Below are positions 28,523 to 40,004 of a stretch of 64,000 nucleotides of DNA, piece by piece. The DNA comes from Candidatus Enterococcus myersii. Its GTDB lineage: Bacteria; Bacillota; Bacilli; Lactobacillales; Enterococcaceae. The position numbers were made by a program, and so were the translations under genes. A model generated the notes under the pieces. The model worked only from the letters and a program-made list of their open reading frames with translations, was not told the origin of the DNA and did not search any database. The DNA lies in assembly GCF_017316025.1 (NCBI RefSeq), contig NZ_JAFLVT010000008.1:248001-312000 (forward strand), read 5' to 3'. Each line of letters opens with the position of its first letter. Positions within the stretch are counted from its first letter, which is position 1.

Positions 28523-29152
28523 ATGACCAAAGGAATCTTAGGGAAAAAAGTGGGAATGACTCAAATCTTCACTGAATCTGGTGAGTTAGTACCTGTAACA
28601 GTTGTTGAAGCTACTCCAAACGTAGTATTACAACTTAAAACAGTGGAAAACGACGGCTATGAAGCAGTTCAAGTCGGTTACCAAGATATGCGTGAAGTTT
28701 TATCAAACAAACCTGCGCAAGGTCATGTTGCAAAAGCAAACACGGCTCCTAAGCGCTTCATTCGCGAATTCAAGGATGTTGAGCTAGAGGGCTTAGAAGT
28801 AGGATCAGAAATCAAAGTTGATATTTTCGAAGCTGGAGATGTCATCGATGTAACTGGTACAACTAAAGGTAAAGGATTCCAAGGCGTAATCAAACGTCAC
28901 GGCCAAAGCCGCGGACCAATGGCTCACGGTTCTCGTTATCACCGTCGTCCTGGTTCAATGGGTCCTGTAGCACCTAACCGGGTATTTAAAGGCAAACGTC
29001 TAGCAGGCCGCATGGGTGGCAACCGCGTAACAATCCAAAACTTGGAAGTTGTTCGTGTTGATGCTGAACGTAACGTAATCCTAATCAAAGGTAACGTTCC
29101 TGGCGCGAAAAAATCATTGATTACTATTAAATCTGCTGTGAAAGCAAAATAA
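28523..29152 (+). CDS. rplC: 50S ribosomal protein L3
   Basis: Early 23S rRNA-binding protein near the peptidyl transferase centre, 209 residues, the usual length. It begins [15 protein letters not shown] and has the extended loop [19 protein letters not shown] around residues 127-145 that reaches the catalytic centre. GGAGGTG precedes the ATG, 28 bases after rpsJ. Confidence 0.98.
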   Translation: MTKGILGKKVGMTQIFTESGELVPVTVVEATPNVVLQLKTVENDGYEAVQVGYQDMREVLSNKPAQGHVAKANTAPKRFIREFKDVELEGLEVGSEIKVDIFEAGDVIDVTGTTKGKGFQGVIKRHGQSRGPMAHGSRYHRRPGSMGPVAPNRVFKGKRLAGRMGGNRVTIQNLEVVRVDAERNVILIKGNVPGAKKSLITIKSAVKAK

Positions 29153-29180
29153 GTAAACTTAAGGAAGGAGGAACTTAGGA

Positions 29181-29804
29181 ATGCCGAATATTGCATTATT
29201 TAAACAAGATGGTAGCCAAAATGGCGAAATCACATTAAACGAAGAAATCTTCGGAATTGAACCAAATGAAAGTGTTGTCTACGATGCAATCATCATGCAA
29301 CGCGCTTCATTACGACAAGGAACACACGCTGTGAAAAACCGTAGCGCAGTTCGAGGCGGTGGCCGTAAACCATGGCGCCAAAAAGGAACTGGTCGTGCTC
29401 GTCAAGGTTCAATCCGTTCACCACAATGGCGTGGCGGTGGCGTTGTCTTTGGACCAACTCCACGTTCATACAGCTACAAACTTCCTAAAAAAGTTCGTCG
29501 CTTAGCAATGAAATCTGTTTTATCAGCAAAAGTTGCTGAAAACAAAATGGTTGCAGTTGATGCATTAAGCTTTGACGCACCAAAAACAAAAGAATTCAAA
29601 CAAGTTTTAGCTAACTTGTCAGTTGATTCTAAAGTATTAGTTGTACTTGAAGCAGACAACGACTTTGCTGCTTTATCAGCTCGTAACTTACCAAACGTGA
29701 CTGTTGTTACTTCAAACAACGTATCTGTATTGGACGTAGTTTCAAGCGATAAATTGTTAGCAACTCAAGCTGCTCTGACTCAAATTGAGGAGGTGCTTGC
29801 ATAA
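29181..29804 (+). CDS. rplD: 50S ribosomal protein L4
   Basis: Large-subunit protein, 207 residues, whose extended loop ([17 protein letters not shown], about residues 55-72) lines the exit tunnel. L4 is the autogenous repressor of the S10 operon in enterobacteria. It ends in TAATG, overlapping rplW by one base. Confidence 0.98.
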   Translation: MPNIALFKQDGSQNGEITLNEEIFGIEPNESVVYDAIIMQRASLRQGTHAVKNRSAVRGGGRKPWRQKGTGRARQGSIRSPQWRGGGVVFGPTPRSYSYKLPKKVRRLAMKSVLSAKVAENKMVAVDALSFDAPKTKEFKQVLANLSVDSKVLVVLEADNDFAALSARNLPNVTVVTSNNVSVLDVVSSDKLLATQAALTQIEEVLA

Positions 29805-30094
29805 TGAACTTACTAGACGTTATCAAACGCCCAGTGATCACTGAAAAATCTATGCTTGCCATGGATGACAAGAAATACACTTTCGAAGTGGACACTAAAG
29901 CGAACAAAACTTTAGTAAAACAAGCAGTTGAAGCTGCTTTTGACGGTGTTAAAGTGAAAAACGTTAATATCGTGAACGTGCGTCCGAAATTCAAACGCAT
30001 GGGCAAATATGCAGGATACACAAAGAAACGTCGCAAAGCGATCGTTACTTTAACTGAAGCATCAAAAGAAATTACAATTTTCGAAGCTGAATAA
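29804..30094 (+). CDS. rplW: 50S ribosomal protein L23
   Basis: Exit-tunnel rim protein that docks trigger factor and SRP; 96 residues. Diagnostic segments are [11 protein letters not shown] at the start and [12 protein letters not shown] near the end. Its start overlaps the rplD stop by one base, and GAGGTG lies within rplD. Confidence 0.98.
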   Translation: MNLLDVIKRPVITEKSMLAMDDKKYTFEVDTKANKTLVKQAVEAAFDGVKVKNVNIVNVRPKFKRMGKYAGYTKKRRKAIVTLTEASKEITIFEAE

Positions 30095-30131
30095 GCATTA
30101 AATTCTACTACTAAATAGGAGGGAAACAGGC

Positions 30132-30965
30132 GTGGCAATTAAAAAGTACAAACCTACCTCAAATGGTCGCCGTAACATGACAAGCTCTGATTTTGCTGAG
30201 ATTACAACAAGCACTCCAGAGAAAACTTTGTTGGCACCGTTGAAAAACAATGCCGGTCGTAACAACAACGGTCGTATCACTGTACGTCACCAAGGCGGCG
30301 GTCACAAGCGTCAATACCGCGTAATCGACTTCAAACGTAACAAAGATAACGTTGTTGCTACTGTTAAAACAATCGAGTATGATCCAAACCGTTCTGCTAA
30401 CATCGCGTTAGTACATTATTCAGACGGTGTTAAAGCTTACATCTTAGCTCCAAAAGGCTTAGAAGTAGGTATGACAGTGGTTTCTGGTCCAGAAGCTGAT
30501 ATCAAAGTTGGGAATGCATTACCACTTGCAAACATCCCAGTTGGTACTGTTATCCATAACATCGAAATGAAACCAGGTAAAGGCGGACAATTAATCCGTT
30601 CAGCTGGTACAAGCGCTCAAGTATTAGGTAAAGAAGGCAAATATGTCTTAATCCGCTTAAACTCAGGCGAAGTACGTATGATCTTAGCAACTTGCCGTGC
30701 AACAATCGGTTCTGTTGGTAACGAACAACACGAATTGATTAACATTGGTAAAGCTGGTCGTTCTCGTTGGATGGGTAAACGTCCTACAGTTCGTGGTAGC
30801 GTAATGAACCCTAACGATCACCCACACGGTGGTGGTGAAGGTAAAGCTCCAATCGGACGTAAAGCTCCAGTATCACCTTGGGGTCAACCTGCATTGGGTT
30901 ACAAAACACGTAATAAAAAAGCTGCTTCAGACAAACTTATCGTACGTCGTAGCAAAGCTAAATAA
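30132..30965 (+). CDS. rplB: 50S ribosomal protein L2
   Basis: Universal 23S rRNA-binding protein needed for subunit association and peptidyl transfer; 277 residues. It starts at GTG 30132 after AGGAGGG. The C-terminal [19 protein letters not shown] carries the conserved histidine region near residue 228. It lies 37 bases after rplW. Confidence 0.98.
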   Translation: MAIKKYKPTSNGRRNMTSSDFAEITTSTPEKTLLAPLKNNAGRNNNGRITVRHQGGGHKRQYRVIDFKRNKDNVVATVKTIEYDPNRSANIALVHYSDGVKAYILAPKGLEVGMTVVSGPEADIKVGNALPLANIPVGTVIHNIEMKPGKGGQLIRSAGTSAQVLGKEGKYVLIRLNSGEVRMILATCRATIGSVGNEQHELINIGKAGRSRWMGKRPTVRGSVMNPNDHPHGGGEGKAPIGRKAPVSPWGQPALGYKTRNKKAASDKLIVRRSKAK

Positions 30966-31007
30966 GGTTTTTGACCATGTGGTCTACATTTTGGAAGGAG
31001 GTTCACC

Positions 31008-31286
31008 ATGGGTCGTAGTTTAAAGAAGGGGCCTTTCGTCGATGAACACTTGATGAAAAAGGTCGAAGCACAACAAGGTGCCGAAAAGAAAAAAGTCATC
31101 AAAACTTGGTCACGTCGTTCAACAATTTTTCCGAATTTTATCGGTTTCACGATTGCTGTCTATGACGGACGCAAACATGTCCCAGTTTACATTCAAGAAG
31201 ACATGGTAGGACATAAATTAGGTGAATTTGCACCAACCAGAACTTATCGCGGGCACGCTGCCGACGATAAGAAAACAAGACGTTAA
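31008..31286 (+). CDS. rpsS: 30S ribosomal protein S19
   Basis: Head protein that binds 16S rRNA with S13; 92 residues. [17 protein letters not shown] is the usual N-terminus, and [15 protein letters not shown] the usual C-terminal segment. GGAAGGAGG precedes the ATG. Confidence 0.98.
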   Translation: MGRSLKKGPFVDEHLMKKVEAQQGAEKKKVIKTWSRRSTIFPNFIGFTIAVYDGRKHVPVYIQEDMVGHKLGEFAPTRTYRGHAADDKKTRR

Positions 31287-31308
31287 TATTTGAGGGGAGG
31301 ATATCATC

Positions 31309-31656
31309 ATGGCAGAACAAATTACAAAAGCTAAAGCAACTGCGAAAACAATTCGCGTATCTCCTCGCAAATCTCGTCTAGTGATTGATTTAATTAGAGG
31401 TAAAAGCGTTGCTGATGCAATTGCAATCTTAAAGTTCACACCAAATAAAGCTGCCGGAATCATCGAAAAAGTTTTGATGTCAGCAGTTGCGAATGCAGAA
31501 AACAACTTTGACTTAGATGTTGAAAACTTAGTTGTTTCCGAAGCCTTTGTTAACGAAGGACCAACAATGAAACGTTTCCGTCCACGGGCTAAAGGTTCAG
31601 CTTCACCAATCAACAAACGTACAAGTCATATCACTGTAGTCGTATCAGAAAAATAA
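31309..31656 (+). CDS. rplV: 50S ribosomal protein L22
   Basis: Tunnel protein, 115 residues, whose hairpin ([19 protein letters not shown], about residues 83-101) forms part of the constriction near the macrolide site. No insertion or deletion is visible in that hairpin. GGGAGG precedes the ATG. Confidence 0.98.
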   Translation: MAEQITKAKATAKTIRVSPRKSRLVIDLIRGKSVADAIAILKFTPNKAAGIIEKVLMSAVANAENNFDLDVENLVVSEAFVNEGPTMKRFRPRAKGSASPINKRTSHITVVVSEK

Positions 31657-31669
31657 GGAGGGATAATCA

Positions 31670-32335
31670 GTGGGTCAAAAAGTACATCCAATTGGAATGC
31701 GTGTAGGCATCATCCGCGACTGGGATGCAAAATGGTATGCTGAAAAAGAGTATGCTGACTTCTTACACGAAGATTTGAAAATCCGTAAGTTTATCGCGAC
31801 TAAATTAGCTGACGCTGCAGTTTCTACTGTTGAAATCGAACGTGCTGCTAACCGCGTGAACGTTTCTATCCACACTGCTAAACCAGGTATGGTAATTGGT
31901 AAAGGTGGTTCAGAAGTTGAAAACTTACGTAAACAATTAAACAGCTTAACTGGCAAACGTATCCACATCAATATCGTGGAAATTAAAAAACCAGATTTAG
32001 ATGCAAAATTAGTTGGTGAAGGAATTGCACGCCAATTAGAAAACCGGGTTGCGTTCCGTCGCGCTCAAAAACAAGCGATCCAACGTACAATGCGTTCAGG
32101 CGCTAAAGGGATCAAAACAATGGTATCTGGCCGTTTAAACGGTGCTGATATCGCTCGTAGCGAAGGCTACTCAGAAGGTACTGTTCCACTTCATACATTG
32201 CGTGCCGATATCGACTACGCTTGGGAAGAAGCAGATACTACCTACGGAAAATTAGGAGTTAAAGTGTGGATCTATCGTGGCGAAATCTTGCCAACGAAAA
32301 AGAACGCTCAAGACACTAAGAAAGGAGGGAAATAA
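31670..32335 (+). CDS. rpsC: 30S ribosomal protein S3
   Basis: mRNA-entry-channel protein, 221 residues, starting at GTG 31670 with AGGAGG ten bases upstream. The KH RNA-binding domain shows [17 protein letters not shown] near residue 75. The next gene starts two bases after the stop, indicating coupling. Confidence 0.98.
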   Translation: MGQKVHPIGMRVGIIRDWDAKWYAEKEYADFLHEDLKIRKFIATKLADAAVSTVEIERAANRVNVSIHTAKPGMVIGKGGSEVENLRKQLNSLTGKRIHINIVEIKKPDLDAKLVGEGIARQLENRVAFRRAQKQAIQRTMRSGAKGIKTMVSGRLNGADIARSEGYSEGTVPLHTLRADIDYAWEEADTTYGKLGVKVWIYRGEILPTKKNAQDTKKGGK

Positions 32336-32337
32336 AC

Positions 32338-32772
32338 ATGTTAGTACCTAAACGTGTAAAACATCGTCGTGAATTCCGTGGTAAAATGCGCGGAGAAGCA
32401 AAAGGCGGTAAAGAGATTGCTTTTGGTGAATTCGGCTTACAAGCTGTTGAATCACATTGGATCACCAACCGTCAAATCGAAGCTTCACGTATCGCTATGA
32501 CTCGTTACATGAAGCGTGGTGGGAAAGTGTGGATTAAAATTTTCCCTCATAAATCATACACATCTAAAGCGATTGGCGTACGTATGGGTAAAGGTAAAGG
32601 GGCTCCTGAAGGTTGGGTTTCACCAGTTAAACGCGGTAAAATCATGTTTGAAATCGCCGGTGTTCCTGAAGAAGTTGCTCGTGAAGCATTACGTCTTGCT
32701 TCTCACAAATTACCAATGAAAACGAAGATCGTAAAACGTGAGGAAATGGGTGGTGAATCGAATGAAGGTTAA
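32338..32772 (+). CDS. rplP: 50S ribosomal protein L16
   Basis: A-site protein of the large subunit, 144 residues. It begins [19 protein letters not shown] and carries the conserved [16 protein letters not shown] segment near residue 81. Its end overlaps rpmC by 11 bases. Confidence 0.98.
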   Translation: MLVPKRVKHRREFRGKMRGEAKGGKEIAFGEFGLQAVESHWITNRQIEASRIAMTRYMKRGGKVWIKIFPHKSYTSKAIGVRMGKGKGAPEGWVSPVKRGKIMFEIAGVPEEVAREALRLASHKLPMKTKIVKREEMGGESNEG

Positions 32773-32950
32773 AGAAATCAGAGAATTAACCACTGCCGAA
32801 ATGCTTGATCAGGAAAAACAATTGAAAGAAGAATTGTTCAACTTGCGTTTCCAATTAGCAACCGGTCAATTAGAAAACACTGCACGTATCAAAGAAGTAC
32901 GTAAATCGATTGCACGCATCAAAACTGTGTTGCGTGAACAAGCGAAGTAA
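32762..32950 (+). CDS. rpmC: 50S ribosomal protein L29
   Basis: Two-helix protein at the tunnel exit, 62 residues, with [20 protein letters not shown] and the C-terminal [20 protein letters not shown] chose the ATG at 32762, which matches the family start; GGTGG about eight bases upstream can serve as the ribosome binding site within rplP. Confidence 0.96.
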   Translation: MKVKEIRELTTAEMLDQEKQLKEELFNLRFQLATGQLENTARIKEVRKSIARIKTVLREQAK

Positions 32951-32974
32951 TTGTGGAAGGAGGCCATTAGCGGT

Positions 32975-33238
32975 ATGACTGAAAGAAATCAACGTAAAGT
33001 TTACCAAGGTCGCGTGGTATCTGACAAAATGGATAAAACCATTACTGTCGTTGTAGAAACAAAGAAAAACCACCCTATCTACGGTAAACGCATGAACTAC
33101 TCTAAGAAATACAAAGCGCACGATGAAAACAACGAAGCAAAAGTTGGCGATATCGTGAAAATTATGGAAACTCGTCCATTATCTGCTACTAAACGTTTCC
33201 GTCTAGTAGAAATCGTTGAAAAAGCTGTAATTATCTAA
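32975..33238 (+). CDS. rpsQ: 30S ribosomal protein S17
   Basis: Primary 16S rRNA binder with an OB fold, 87 residues from the ATG at 32975. [18 protein letters not shown] is the diagnostic N-terminal strand region. AAGGAGG is about 11 bases upstream; an in-frame TTG at 32951 is too early. Confidence 0.97.
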   Translation: MTERNQRKVYQGRVVSDKMDKTITVVVETKKNHPIYGKRMNYSKKYKAHDENNEAKVGDIVKIMETRPLSATKRFRLVEIVEKAVII

Positions 33239-33259
33239 TTACACTTTGAAACTTGGTAG

Positions 33260-33658
<399 letters not shown>

Positions 33659-33692
33659 GAAAACTTATTTTAAAAGGAGGTGCGAAACAGTA

Positions 33693-34004
33693 ATGTTTAT
33701 TAAAAAAGGCGACAAAGTCAAAGTTATCACTGGTAAAGACAAAAACAAAGAAGGCGTTGTTTTAGAAGCTTTCCCGAAAAAAGATAAAGTTGTAGTCGAA
33801 GGTGTTAACATCGTGAAAAAACACCAAAAACCTTCTCAAGCTGCTCCGCAAGGCGGAATCGTTGAAATGGAAGCTCCGATTCATGTATCAAATGTCATGA
33901 TCATCGACCCATCAAACGGTGAAGCTACTCGGGTTGGCTACAAAGAAGTTGACGGTAAAAAAGTCCGCGTTTCCAAGAAAACCGGTGAAGTTTTAGATAA
34001 ATAA
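33693..34004 (+). CDS. rplX: 50S ribosomal protein L24
   Basis: Assembly-initiator protein with an N-terminal KOW motif ([20 protein letters not shown]), 103 residues. AAAGGAGGTG lies before the ATG. It has the usual [20 protein letters not shown] segment near residue 46. Confidence 0.98.
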   Translation: MFIKKGDKVKVITGKDKNKEGVVLEAFPKKDKVVVEGVNIVKKHQKPSQAAPQGGIVEMEAPIHVSNVMIIDPSNGEATRVGYKEVDGKKVRVSKKTGEVLDK

Positions 34005-34027
34005 TTTAAGGAAGGAGGGGCAACTAA

Positions 34028-34567
34028 ATGAACCGCCTGAAAGAAAAATACTCAAAAGAAGTAGTTCCAGCTTTAATGGATAAATTCAATTATAATTCAG
34101 TGATGCAAGCACCAAAAGTTGAAAAGATTGTTATCAACATGGGTGTGGGTGATGCTGTTTCAAATGCGAAAAATTTAGATAAAGCAGTAGAAGAATTAAC
34201 TTTAATCGCTGGTCAAAAACCATTGATTACAAAAGCTAAAAAATCTATTGCCGGCTTCCGTTTACGTGAAGGTATGCCAATCGGCGCCAAAGTTACTTTG
34301 CGCGGCGAACGCATGTATGAATTCTTAGACAAATTGGTAAGTGTTTCACTACCACGTGTCCGTGACTTCCATGGTGTAAGTAAAAAATCATTCGATGGTC
34401 GCGGTAACTACACTTTAGGTATCAAAGAACAATTAATCTTCCCTGAAGTTGATTACGATTTGGTCGACAAAGTACGCGGGATGGACATCGTTATTGTGAC
34501 AACAGCCAACACTGATGAAGAATCACATGAATTGCTGACACAATTAGGCATGCCATTCCAAAAATAA
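34028..34567 (+). CDS. rplE: 50S ribosomal protein L5
   Basis: 5S rRNA-binding protein contacting P-site tRNA, 179 residues. [16 protein letters not shown] near residue 36 and the central [19 protein letters not shown] are diagnostic. It acts with L18, encoded further down this operon, in the 5S rRNP. Confidence 0.98.
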   Translation: MNRLKEKYSKEVVPALMDKFNYNSVMQAPKVEKIVINMGVGDAVSNAKNLDKAVEELTLIAGQKPLITKAKKSIAGFRLREGMPIGAKVTLRGERMYEFLDKLVSVSLPRVRDFHGVSKKSFDGRGNYTLGIKEQLIFPEVDYDLVDKVRGMDIVIVTTANTDEESHELLTQLGMPFQK

Positions 34568-34585
34568 TTAAAGGAGGCGAACTAC

Positions 34586-34771
34586 GTGGCTAAAAAATCA
34601 ATGATTGCTAAACAACAACGTCCTGCTAAACATTCAACACAAGCTTACACTCGTTGCGAACGTTGCGGACGTCCACATTCAGTTTATCGTAAATTTAAAC
34701 TTTGCCGTATTTGCTTCCGCGAACTTGCCTATAAAGGTCAAATTCCCGGCGTGAAGAAAGCTAGCTGGTAA
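34586..34771 (+). CDS. rpsN: 30S ribosomal protein S14, zinc-binding type
   Basis: Short 61-residue, zinc-containing form of S14 (type Z). Cysteines C24, C27, C40 and C43 form the ribbon in [10 protein letters not shown] and LCRICF. It starts at GTG 34586 after AAAGGAGG. Many Firmicutes encode an additional zinc-free S14 elsewhere for zinc starvation; none is in this window. Confidence 0.97.
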   Translation: MAKKSMIAKQQRPAKHSTQAYTRCERCGRPHSVYRKFKLCRICFRELAYKGQIPGVKKASW

Positions 34772-34803
34772 ACAAATACTCGCATAAAGGAGGTAAAGAA
34801 CCC

Positions 34804-35202
34804 ATGGTCATGACAGATCCAATCGCAGATTTTCTAACTCGCATTCGTAATGCTAACATGGTTAAGCACGAATCTTTAGAAGTGCCTGCATCAAAAATCA
34901 AGCGTGACATCGCTGAAATCTTGAAAAACGAAGGTTTCATCCGTGATGTTGAATATATCGAAGATGACAAACAAGGCGTGATCCGTGTCTTCCTGAAATA
35001 CGGCAAAAACGGTGAACGTGTTATCACTAACTTGAAACGTATCTCTAAACCAGGCTTGCGTGCTTACGTTAAAGCTGACGAAGTACCAAAAGTATTAAAT
35101 GGTTTAGGTATCGCCATTATCTCGACTTCTGACGGTGTAATCACTGATAAAGAAGCGCGTCAAAAAAATGTCGGCGGCGAAGTTGTCGCATACGTATGGT
35201 AA
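34804..35202 (+). CDS. rpsH: 30S ribosomal protein S8
   Basis: Central 16S rRNA-binding protein, 132 residues; the repressor of the spc operon in E. coli. [14 protein letters not shown] and the C-terminal [22 protein letters not shown] are diagnostic. ATG codons at 34804 and 34810 are both possible; the first is better spaced from AAAGGAGG. Confidence 0.98.
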   Translation: MVMTDPIADFLTRIRNANMVKHESLEVPASKIKRDIAEILKNEGFIRDVEYIEDDKQGVIRVFLKYGKNGERVITNLKRISKPGLRAYVKADEVPKVLNGLGIAIISTSDGVITDKEARQKNVGGEVVAYVW

Positions 35203-35231
35203 TATAATCTTTTACAAGGAGGTGTCTTTAA

Positions 35232-35768
35232 GTGAGTCGTATCGGTAATAAAATCGTTGAATTGCCTGCTGGCGTTGAAGTTAAGCAAGATGGCAACAAC
35301 ATTACAGTCAAAGGTCCTAAAGGTGAACTTACACGTACTTTTTCTGCTGACATTACTATGAATGTCGAAGGAAACGTTGTAACTTTCACTCGTCCAAATG
35401 ACACAAAAGAAATGAAAACAATCCACGGAACAACTCGTGCCAACTTCAACAACATGGTCGTAGGTGTTTCTGAAGGTTTCCAAAAAGCTCTTGAACTTAT
35501 CGGGGTTGGTTACCGTGCCCAATTACAAGGCAAAAAATTAGTCTTAAACGTGGGTTACTCTCACCCAGTTGAGATCGAAGCGCCAGCTGGCGTTGAAATC
35601 GAAGTTCCTGCGAACACACAAGTGATCGTTAAAGGAATCAACAAAGAAGTAGTTGGCGAATTAGCTGCGAACATTCGTGGCGTACGTCCTCCAGAACCTT
35701 ACAAAGGCAAAGGGATCCGCTATGTTGGCGAATTCGTACGCCGTAAAGAAGGTAAAACTGGTAAATAA
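35232..35768 (+). CDS. rplF: 50S ribosomal protein L6
   Basis: Large-subunit protein near the factor-binding site, 178 residues, from GTG 35232 after AAGGAGGTG. It has two duplicated folds, with [16 protein letters not shown] at the start and [19 protein letters not shown] near the end. An unusual 111-base gap holding a three-way-junction structure follows. Confidence 0.98.
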   Translation: MSRIGNKIVELPAGVEVKQDGNNITVKGPKGELTRTFSADITMNVEGNVVTFTRPNDTKEMKTIHGTTRANFNNMVVGVSEGFQKALELIGVGYRAQLQGKKLVLNVGYSHPVEIEAPAGVEIEVPANTQVIVKGINKEVVGELAANIRGVRPPEPYKGKGIRYVGEFVRRKEGKTGK

Positions 35769-35774
35769 TAAAGG

Positions 35775-35837
35775 ATATAGCCGAAGCCCGTATGAAAATT
35801 ACGGCTTCACATCTTCCTTTTTTGAAGATGACTATAT
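35775..35837 (+). ncRNA. Candidate three-way-junction RNA element between rplF and rplR
   Basis: Three helices nest in 63 bases. P1 is ATATAG (35775-35780) with CTATAT (35832-35837). P2 is GAAGCCCGTA (35783-35792, one bulged C) with TACGGCTTC (35800-35808). P3 is CATCTTC (35810-35816) with GAAGATG (35824-35830). The junction has only two, one and one unpaired bases. It lies in the only large gap within the spc section and about 30 bases before the rplR ribosome binding site. It contains no T-run of terminator type after P1. A cis-regulatory role is inferred. Confidence 0.5.
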
Positions 35838-35879
35838 ACTTTTCGCGGCTTAGGCCAGCAAATAGAAGAGGTGACAATT

Positions 35880-36236
35880 GTGATTACAAAACCAGACAAA
35901 AACAAGACACGTCAAAAGCGTCATCGCCGTGTCCGTAACAAAATCTCTGGTACTGCTGAGTGCCCACGTTTGAACGTATTCCGTTCTAACAAAAACATCT
36001 ACGCGCAAGTTATTGATGACGTAGCGGGTGTAACGCTAGCAAGTGCCTCTGCCTTGGATAAAGAAATTTCAGGTGGAAATAAAACAGAACAAGCGCAAGC
36101 CGTAGGTAAATTAGTTGCTGAACGTGCTGCTGCTAAAGGTATTAAAGAAGTAGTCTTTGACCGTGGTGGTTACCTTTACCATGGCCGTGTGCAAGCTTTA
36201 GCTGAAGCTGCGCGCGAAAATGGACTAGAATTTTAG
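35880..36236 (+). CDS. rplR: 50S ribosomal protein L18
   Basis: 5S rRNA-binding protein, 118 residues from GTG 35880, giving the standard start [20 protein letters not shown] lies seven bases upstream. A GTG at 35871 in the same frame overlaps that site and would add three residues. [23 protein letters not shown] is the conserved C-terminal region. Confidence 0.97.
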   Translation: MITKPDKNKTRQKRHRRVRNKISGTAECPRLNVFRSNKNIYAQVIDDVAGVTLASASALDKEISGGNKTEQAQAVGKLVAERAAAKGIKEVVFDRGGYLYHGRVQALAEAARENGLEF

Positions 36237-36256
36237 GAAAAGGAGGAACACCATTC

Positions 36257-36757
36257 ATGACTTACATCGATCCAAATCATTTGGAATTAGAAGACCGCGT
36301 TGTTGCGATCAACCGTGTAACAAAAGTTGTTAAAGGCGGACGCCGTTTGCGTTTTGCAGCTTTAGTTGTAGTTGGCGATAAAAACGGACACGTAGGTTTT
36401 GGTACAGGTAAAGCACAAGAAGTACCAGAAGCTATCCGTAAAGCGATCGAAAGTGCTAAGAAAAACTTGATTGAAGTACCTATGGTGGGAACAACTATCC
36501 CTCATGAAGTTATCGGCGTCTTTGGCGGTGGCCGCATTTTAATGAAGCCAGCTGTTGAAGGTTCTGGGGTTGCTGCAGGTGGACCTGTCCGTGCCGTCTT
36601 AGAATTAGCAGGCGTTTCAGATATTACTTCTAAATCATTAGGTTCAAACACACCAATCAACGTTGTTCGCGCAACTGTTGAAGGTTTATCTCAATTAAAA
36701 CGTGCTGAAGAAGTTGCTGCATTACGTGGCAAATCAGTTGAAGAAATTATCGGATAA
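36257..36757 (+). CDS. rpsE: 30S ribosomal protein S5
   Basis: Small-subunit body protein involved in decoding accuracy, 166 residues. The dsRBD-like first domain has [20 protein letters not shown] near residue 15, including the GGR loop linked to spectinomycin resistance, with no deletion visible. AAAAGGAGG precedes the ATG. Confidence 0.98.
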   Translation: MTYIDPNHLELEDRVVAINRVTKVVKGGRRLRFAALVVVGDKNGHVGFGTGKAQEVPEAIRKAIESAKKNLIEVPMVGTTIPHEVIGVFGGGRILMKPAVEGSGVAAGGPVRAVLELAGVSDITSKSLGSNTPINVVRATVEGLSQLKRAEEVAALRGKSVEEIIG

Positions 36758-36771
36758 GGAGGACAACAATA

Positions 36772-36951
36772 ATGGCTGAATTAAAAATTACTTTAAAACG
36801 CAGTGTTATCGGACGTCCTCAAAACCAACGTGATACTGTTAAAGCGTTGGGTCTAGGTAAAGTGAATACAACTGTAGTGAAACCTGCTAATGATGCAATC
36901 AAAGGTATGGTTAACACTATTTCTCACTTAGTGGACGTTGAAGAAATTTAA
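36772..36951 (+). CDS. rpmD: 50S ribosomal protein L30
   Basis: Small large-subunit protein of 59 residues, beginning [20 protein letters not shown] and ending [17 protein letters not shown] precedes the ATG at 36772, 14 bases after rpsE. Position between rpsE and rplO and the KALGLGKVN motif confirm the identity. Confidence 0.97.
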   Translation: MAELKITLKRSVIGRPQNQRDTVKALGLGKVNTTVVKPANDAIKGMVNTISHLVDVEEI

Positions 36952-36989
36952 TCAAACTTAGTTTAACTTGTTAAGGAGGTGCCAACCCT

Positions 36990-37430
36990 ATGAAACTTCA
37001 TGAATTACAACCTGCAGAAGGATCACGCCAAGTACGCAATCGCGTCGGTCGCGGTACTTCATCTGGTAACGGTAAAACATCTGGTCGCGGACAAAAAGGT
37101 CAAAAAGCGCGTTCAGGTGGCGGTGTGCGTTTAGGCTTTGAAGGTGGTCAAACACCATTATTCCGTCGTTTGCCAAAACGTGGTTTTACTAACGTTAACC
37201 GTAAAGAATATGCAGTAATCAATTTAGATGTCTTAAATCGCTTTGAAGACGGTACTGAAGTAACACCTGTTACTCTAGTAGAAGCTGGAATCGTGAAAAA
37301 CGAAAAAGCTGGAATCAAAGTTTTAGGCAACGGTGAATTGACTAAGAAATTAACTGTGAAAGCAGCTAAATTCTCAAAAACAGCCGAAGAAGCTATCACA
37401 GCTAACGGTGGGTCAATTGAGGTGATCTAA
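36990..37430 (+). CDS. rplO: 50S ribosomal protein L15
   Basis: Late-assembly large-subunit protein, 146 residues. The Gly/Arg-rich N-terminal tail ([20 protein letters not shown]) penetrates the rRNA core. AAGGAGGTG precedes the ATG. Its stop overlaps the secY start by one base. Confidence 0.98.
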   Translation: MKLHELQPAEGSRQVRNRVGRGTSSGNGKTSGRGQKGQKARSGGGVRLGFEGGQTPLFRRLPKRGFTNVNRKEYAVINLDVLNRFEDGTEVTPVTLVEAGIVKNEKAGIKVLGNGELTKKLTVKAAKFSKTAEEAITANGGSIEVI

Positions 37431-38725
37431 TGTTTAAACTGTTGAAAGACTCTTTTAAAGTTAAAGATATTAGATCAAAGATCTTCTTTACCGTTTTTGC
37501 TTTATTCGTCTTTCGTCTAGGAGCACATATCACCGTTCCTGGTGTTGATGCTAGTCGCCTGCAAAGTATCGCAGAACTACCATTTTTAAACATGTTAAAC
37601 ATGGTAAGTGGTAGCGCGATGCAAAATTTCTCGGTCTTTTCAATGGGTGTGTCACCTTATATTACTGCTTCAATTGTGATTCAATTGTTGCAGATGGATA
37701 TCGTGCCAAAATTTGTTGAATGGTCCAAACAAGGGGAAGTAGGTCGACGTAAATTAAATCAAGCTACGCGCATTTTGACATTGGTGTTAGCCTTTGTTCA
37801 ATCAGTCGGGATTACAGCTGGATTTAATTCTTGGACACAGCTTGGCTTTGTGGATAACCCAGATGTGATGACTTTTGTTGTAATTGGTTTAATCTTAACT
37901 GCCGGTACAATGTTTGTAACGTGGTTGGGAGAACAAATTACTGAAAAAGGTGTCGGCAATGGGGTTTCTATGATCATCTTTGCTGGTATTATCTCTCGTT
38001 TGCCTGATGCGATTAAACAATTAGTTGAAGATTACTTCATTAATATCGAATCAAGTGAAATTTGGAAATCGGCATTATTTATGCTTGCTCTGGTAATTGC
38101 TGTTTTAGTAATTATCACGTTGGTCACTTATGTCCAACAAGCAGAACGTAAAATTCCGATCCAATATACAAAACGAGTTGCTGGCGCACCAACAAGCAGT
38201 TACTTACCGCTTAAAGTTAACGCTGCCGGCGTTATTCCAGTTATTTTCGCCAGTTCTTTCATTGCTACCCCGAATGCCATTTTACAAGCTTTAAGCGGCT
38301 CGTATCGTGGTGAAGGTTGGTATGAAGTAATGATGCAAATCTTTAATTATAATACGGTGCCAGGGGCAACGATTTATACATTATTGATTGTAGCATTTAC
38401 GTTCTTTTACGCTTTCGTGCAAGTTAACCCTGAGAAATTAGCGGAAAACTTACAAAAGCAAGGAAGTTATATTCCATCGGTCCGACCTGGTAAAGGTACT
38501 GAAGATTATGTCTCCCGCTTATTGATGCGTTTAAGCGCAGTTGGGGCTTTGTTCTTAGGTCTAGTTGCTTTGTTACCAATCATCGCACAAATGGTCTGGA
38601 ACTTACCACAATCAATTGGTTTGGGTGGTACAAGTCTATTGATCGTAATCGGTGTTGCACTGGAAACTGCTAAACAGTTAGAAGGTCTAATGCTGAAACG
38701 GAAATATACTGGTTTTATCAATTAG
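37430..38725 (+). CDS. secY: Protein translocase subunit SecY
   Basis: Channel subunit of the Sec translocon, 431 residues with ten transmembrane helices. The plug/first-loop region has GAHITVPGVDASRL near residue 31, and the cytoplasmic loop contains ERKIPIQYTKRV near 237. ATG overlaps the rplO stop, giving translational coupling. It is the last spc gene before adk. Confidence 0.98.
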   Translation: MFKLLKDSFKVKDIRSKIFFTVFALFVFRLGAHITVPGVDASRLQSIAELPFLNMLNMVSGSAMQNFSVFSMGVSPYITASIVIQLLQMDIVPKFVEWSKQGEVGRRKLNQATRILTLVLAFVQSVGITAGFNSWTQLGFVDNPDVMTFVVIGLILTAGTMFVTWLGEQITEKGVGNGVSMIIFAGIISRLPDAIKQLVEDYFINIESSEIWKSALFMLALVIAVLVIITLVTYVQQAERKIPIQYTKRVAGAPTSSYLPLKVNAAGVIPVIFASSFIATPNAILQALSGSYRGEGWYEVMMQIFNYNTVPGATIYTLLIVAFTFFYAFVQVNPEKLAENLQKQGSYIPSVRPGKGTEDYVSRLLMRLSAVGALFLGLVALLPIIAQMVWNLPQSIGLGGTSLLIVIGVALETAKQLEGLMLKRKYTGFIN

Positions 38726-38731
38726 AGTGAA

Positions 38732-39435
<704 letters not shown>

Positions 39436-39474
39436 CACGCGCAAACAGCTACCGACTTGCAAAGAAACTTTCTC

Positions 39475-39503
39475 TTGCTAAGTGTGATATATTATGATAG
39501 AAT
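39475..39503 (+). promoter_or_regulatory. Promoter before infA
   Basis: -35 TTGCTA (39475-39480), 17-base spacer, -10 TAGAAT (39498-39503) with extended TG (39495-39496). It gives the infA-rpmJ-rpsM-rpsK-rpoA-rplQ section its own transcription start. Confidence 0.8.
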
Positions 39504-39618
39504 ATGTCAGTCCGCCTTTAGCGTTAAATAAAGGCAAGTTTTGAGAATCTCAGGTGGGAACGCCAAGTTTCCGCCATTTTATCGTGTAAAGCGAAACAAG
39601 TACAAGGAGGTACTGTGC

Positions 39619-39837
39619 GTGGCAAAAGAAGATGTTATCGAAATCGAAGGTACAGTCGTCGAAACTTTGCCGAATGCAATGTTTAAAGTGGAATTGGAAA
39701 ACGGACACCAAGTGCTCGCTACGGTATCAGGTAAGATCCGTATGCACTACATCCGCATCCTGCCCGGTGATAAAGTGACGGTAGAATTATCGCCATACGA
39801 TTTATCACGTGGTCGGATCACATACCGTTTTAAATAA
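39619..39837 (+). CDS. infA: Translation initiation factor IF-1
   Basis: Binds the A site of the 30S subunit during initiation; 72-residue OB-fold protein. I chose the GTG at 39619 with AAGGAGG upstream, giving the invariant start [14 protein letters not shown]. The open frame extends 26 codons further upstream, but that part has no family match. Confidence 0.96.
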   Translation: MAKEDVIEIEGTVVETLPNAMFKVELENGHQVLATVSGKIRMHYIRILPGDKVTVELSPYDLSRGRITYRFK

Positions 39838-39869
39838 TTGTACTCCGTAAACTTCAAGGAGGTATTATC

Positions 39870-39986
39870 ATGAAAGTAAGACCATCAGTAAAACCAATGT
39901 GTGAACATTGTAAAGTAATTCGTCGTAAAGGACGCGTTATGGTGATTTGCCCAGCAAATCCAAAACATAAACAACGTCAAGGATAA
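39870..39986 (+). CDS. rpmJ: 50S ribosomal protein L36
   Basis: Smallest ribosomal protein, 38 residues, [20 protein letters not shown] onward. C11, C14, C27 and H33 form the zinc site, so this is the zinc-binding type. CAAGGAGG precedes the ATG. Confidence 0.97.
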   Translation: MKVRPSVKPMCEHCKVIRRKGRVMVICPANPKHKQRQG

Positions 39987-40004
39987 TCGGAGGTGTAACA
40001 AAAT

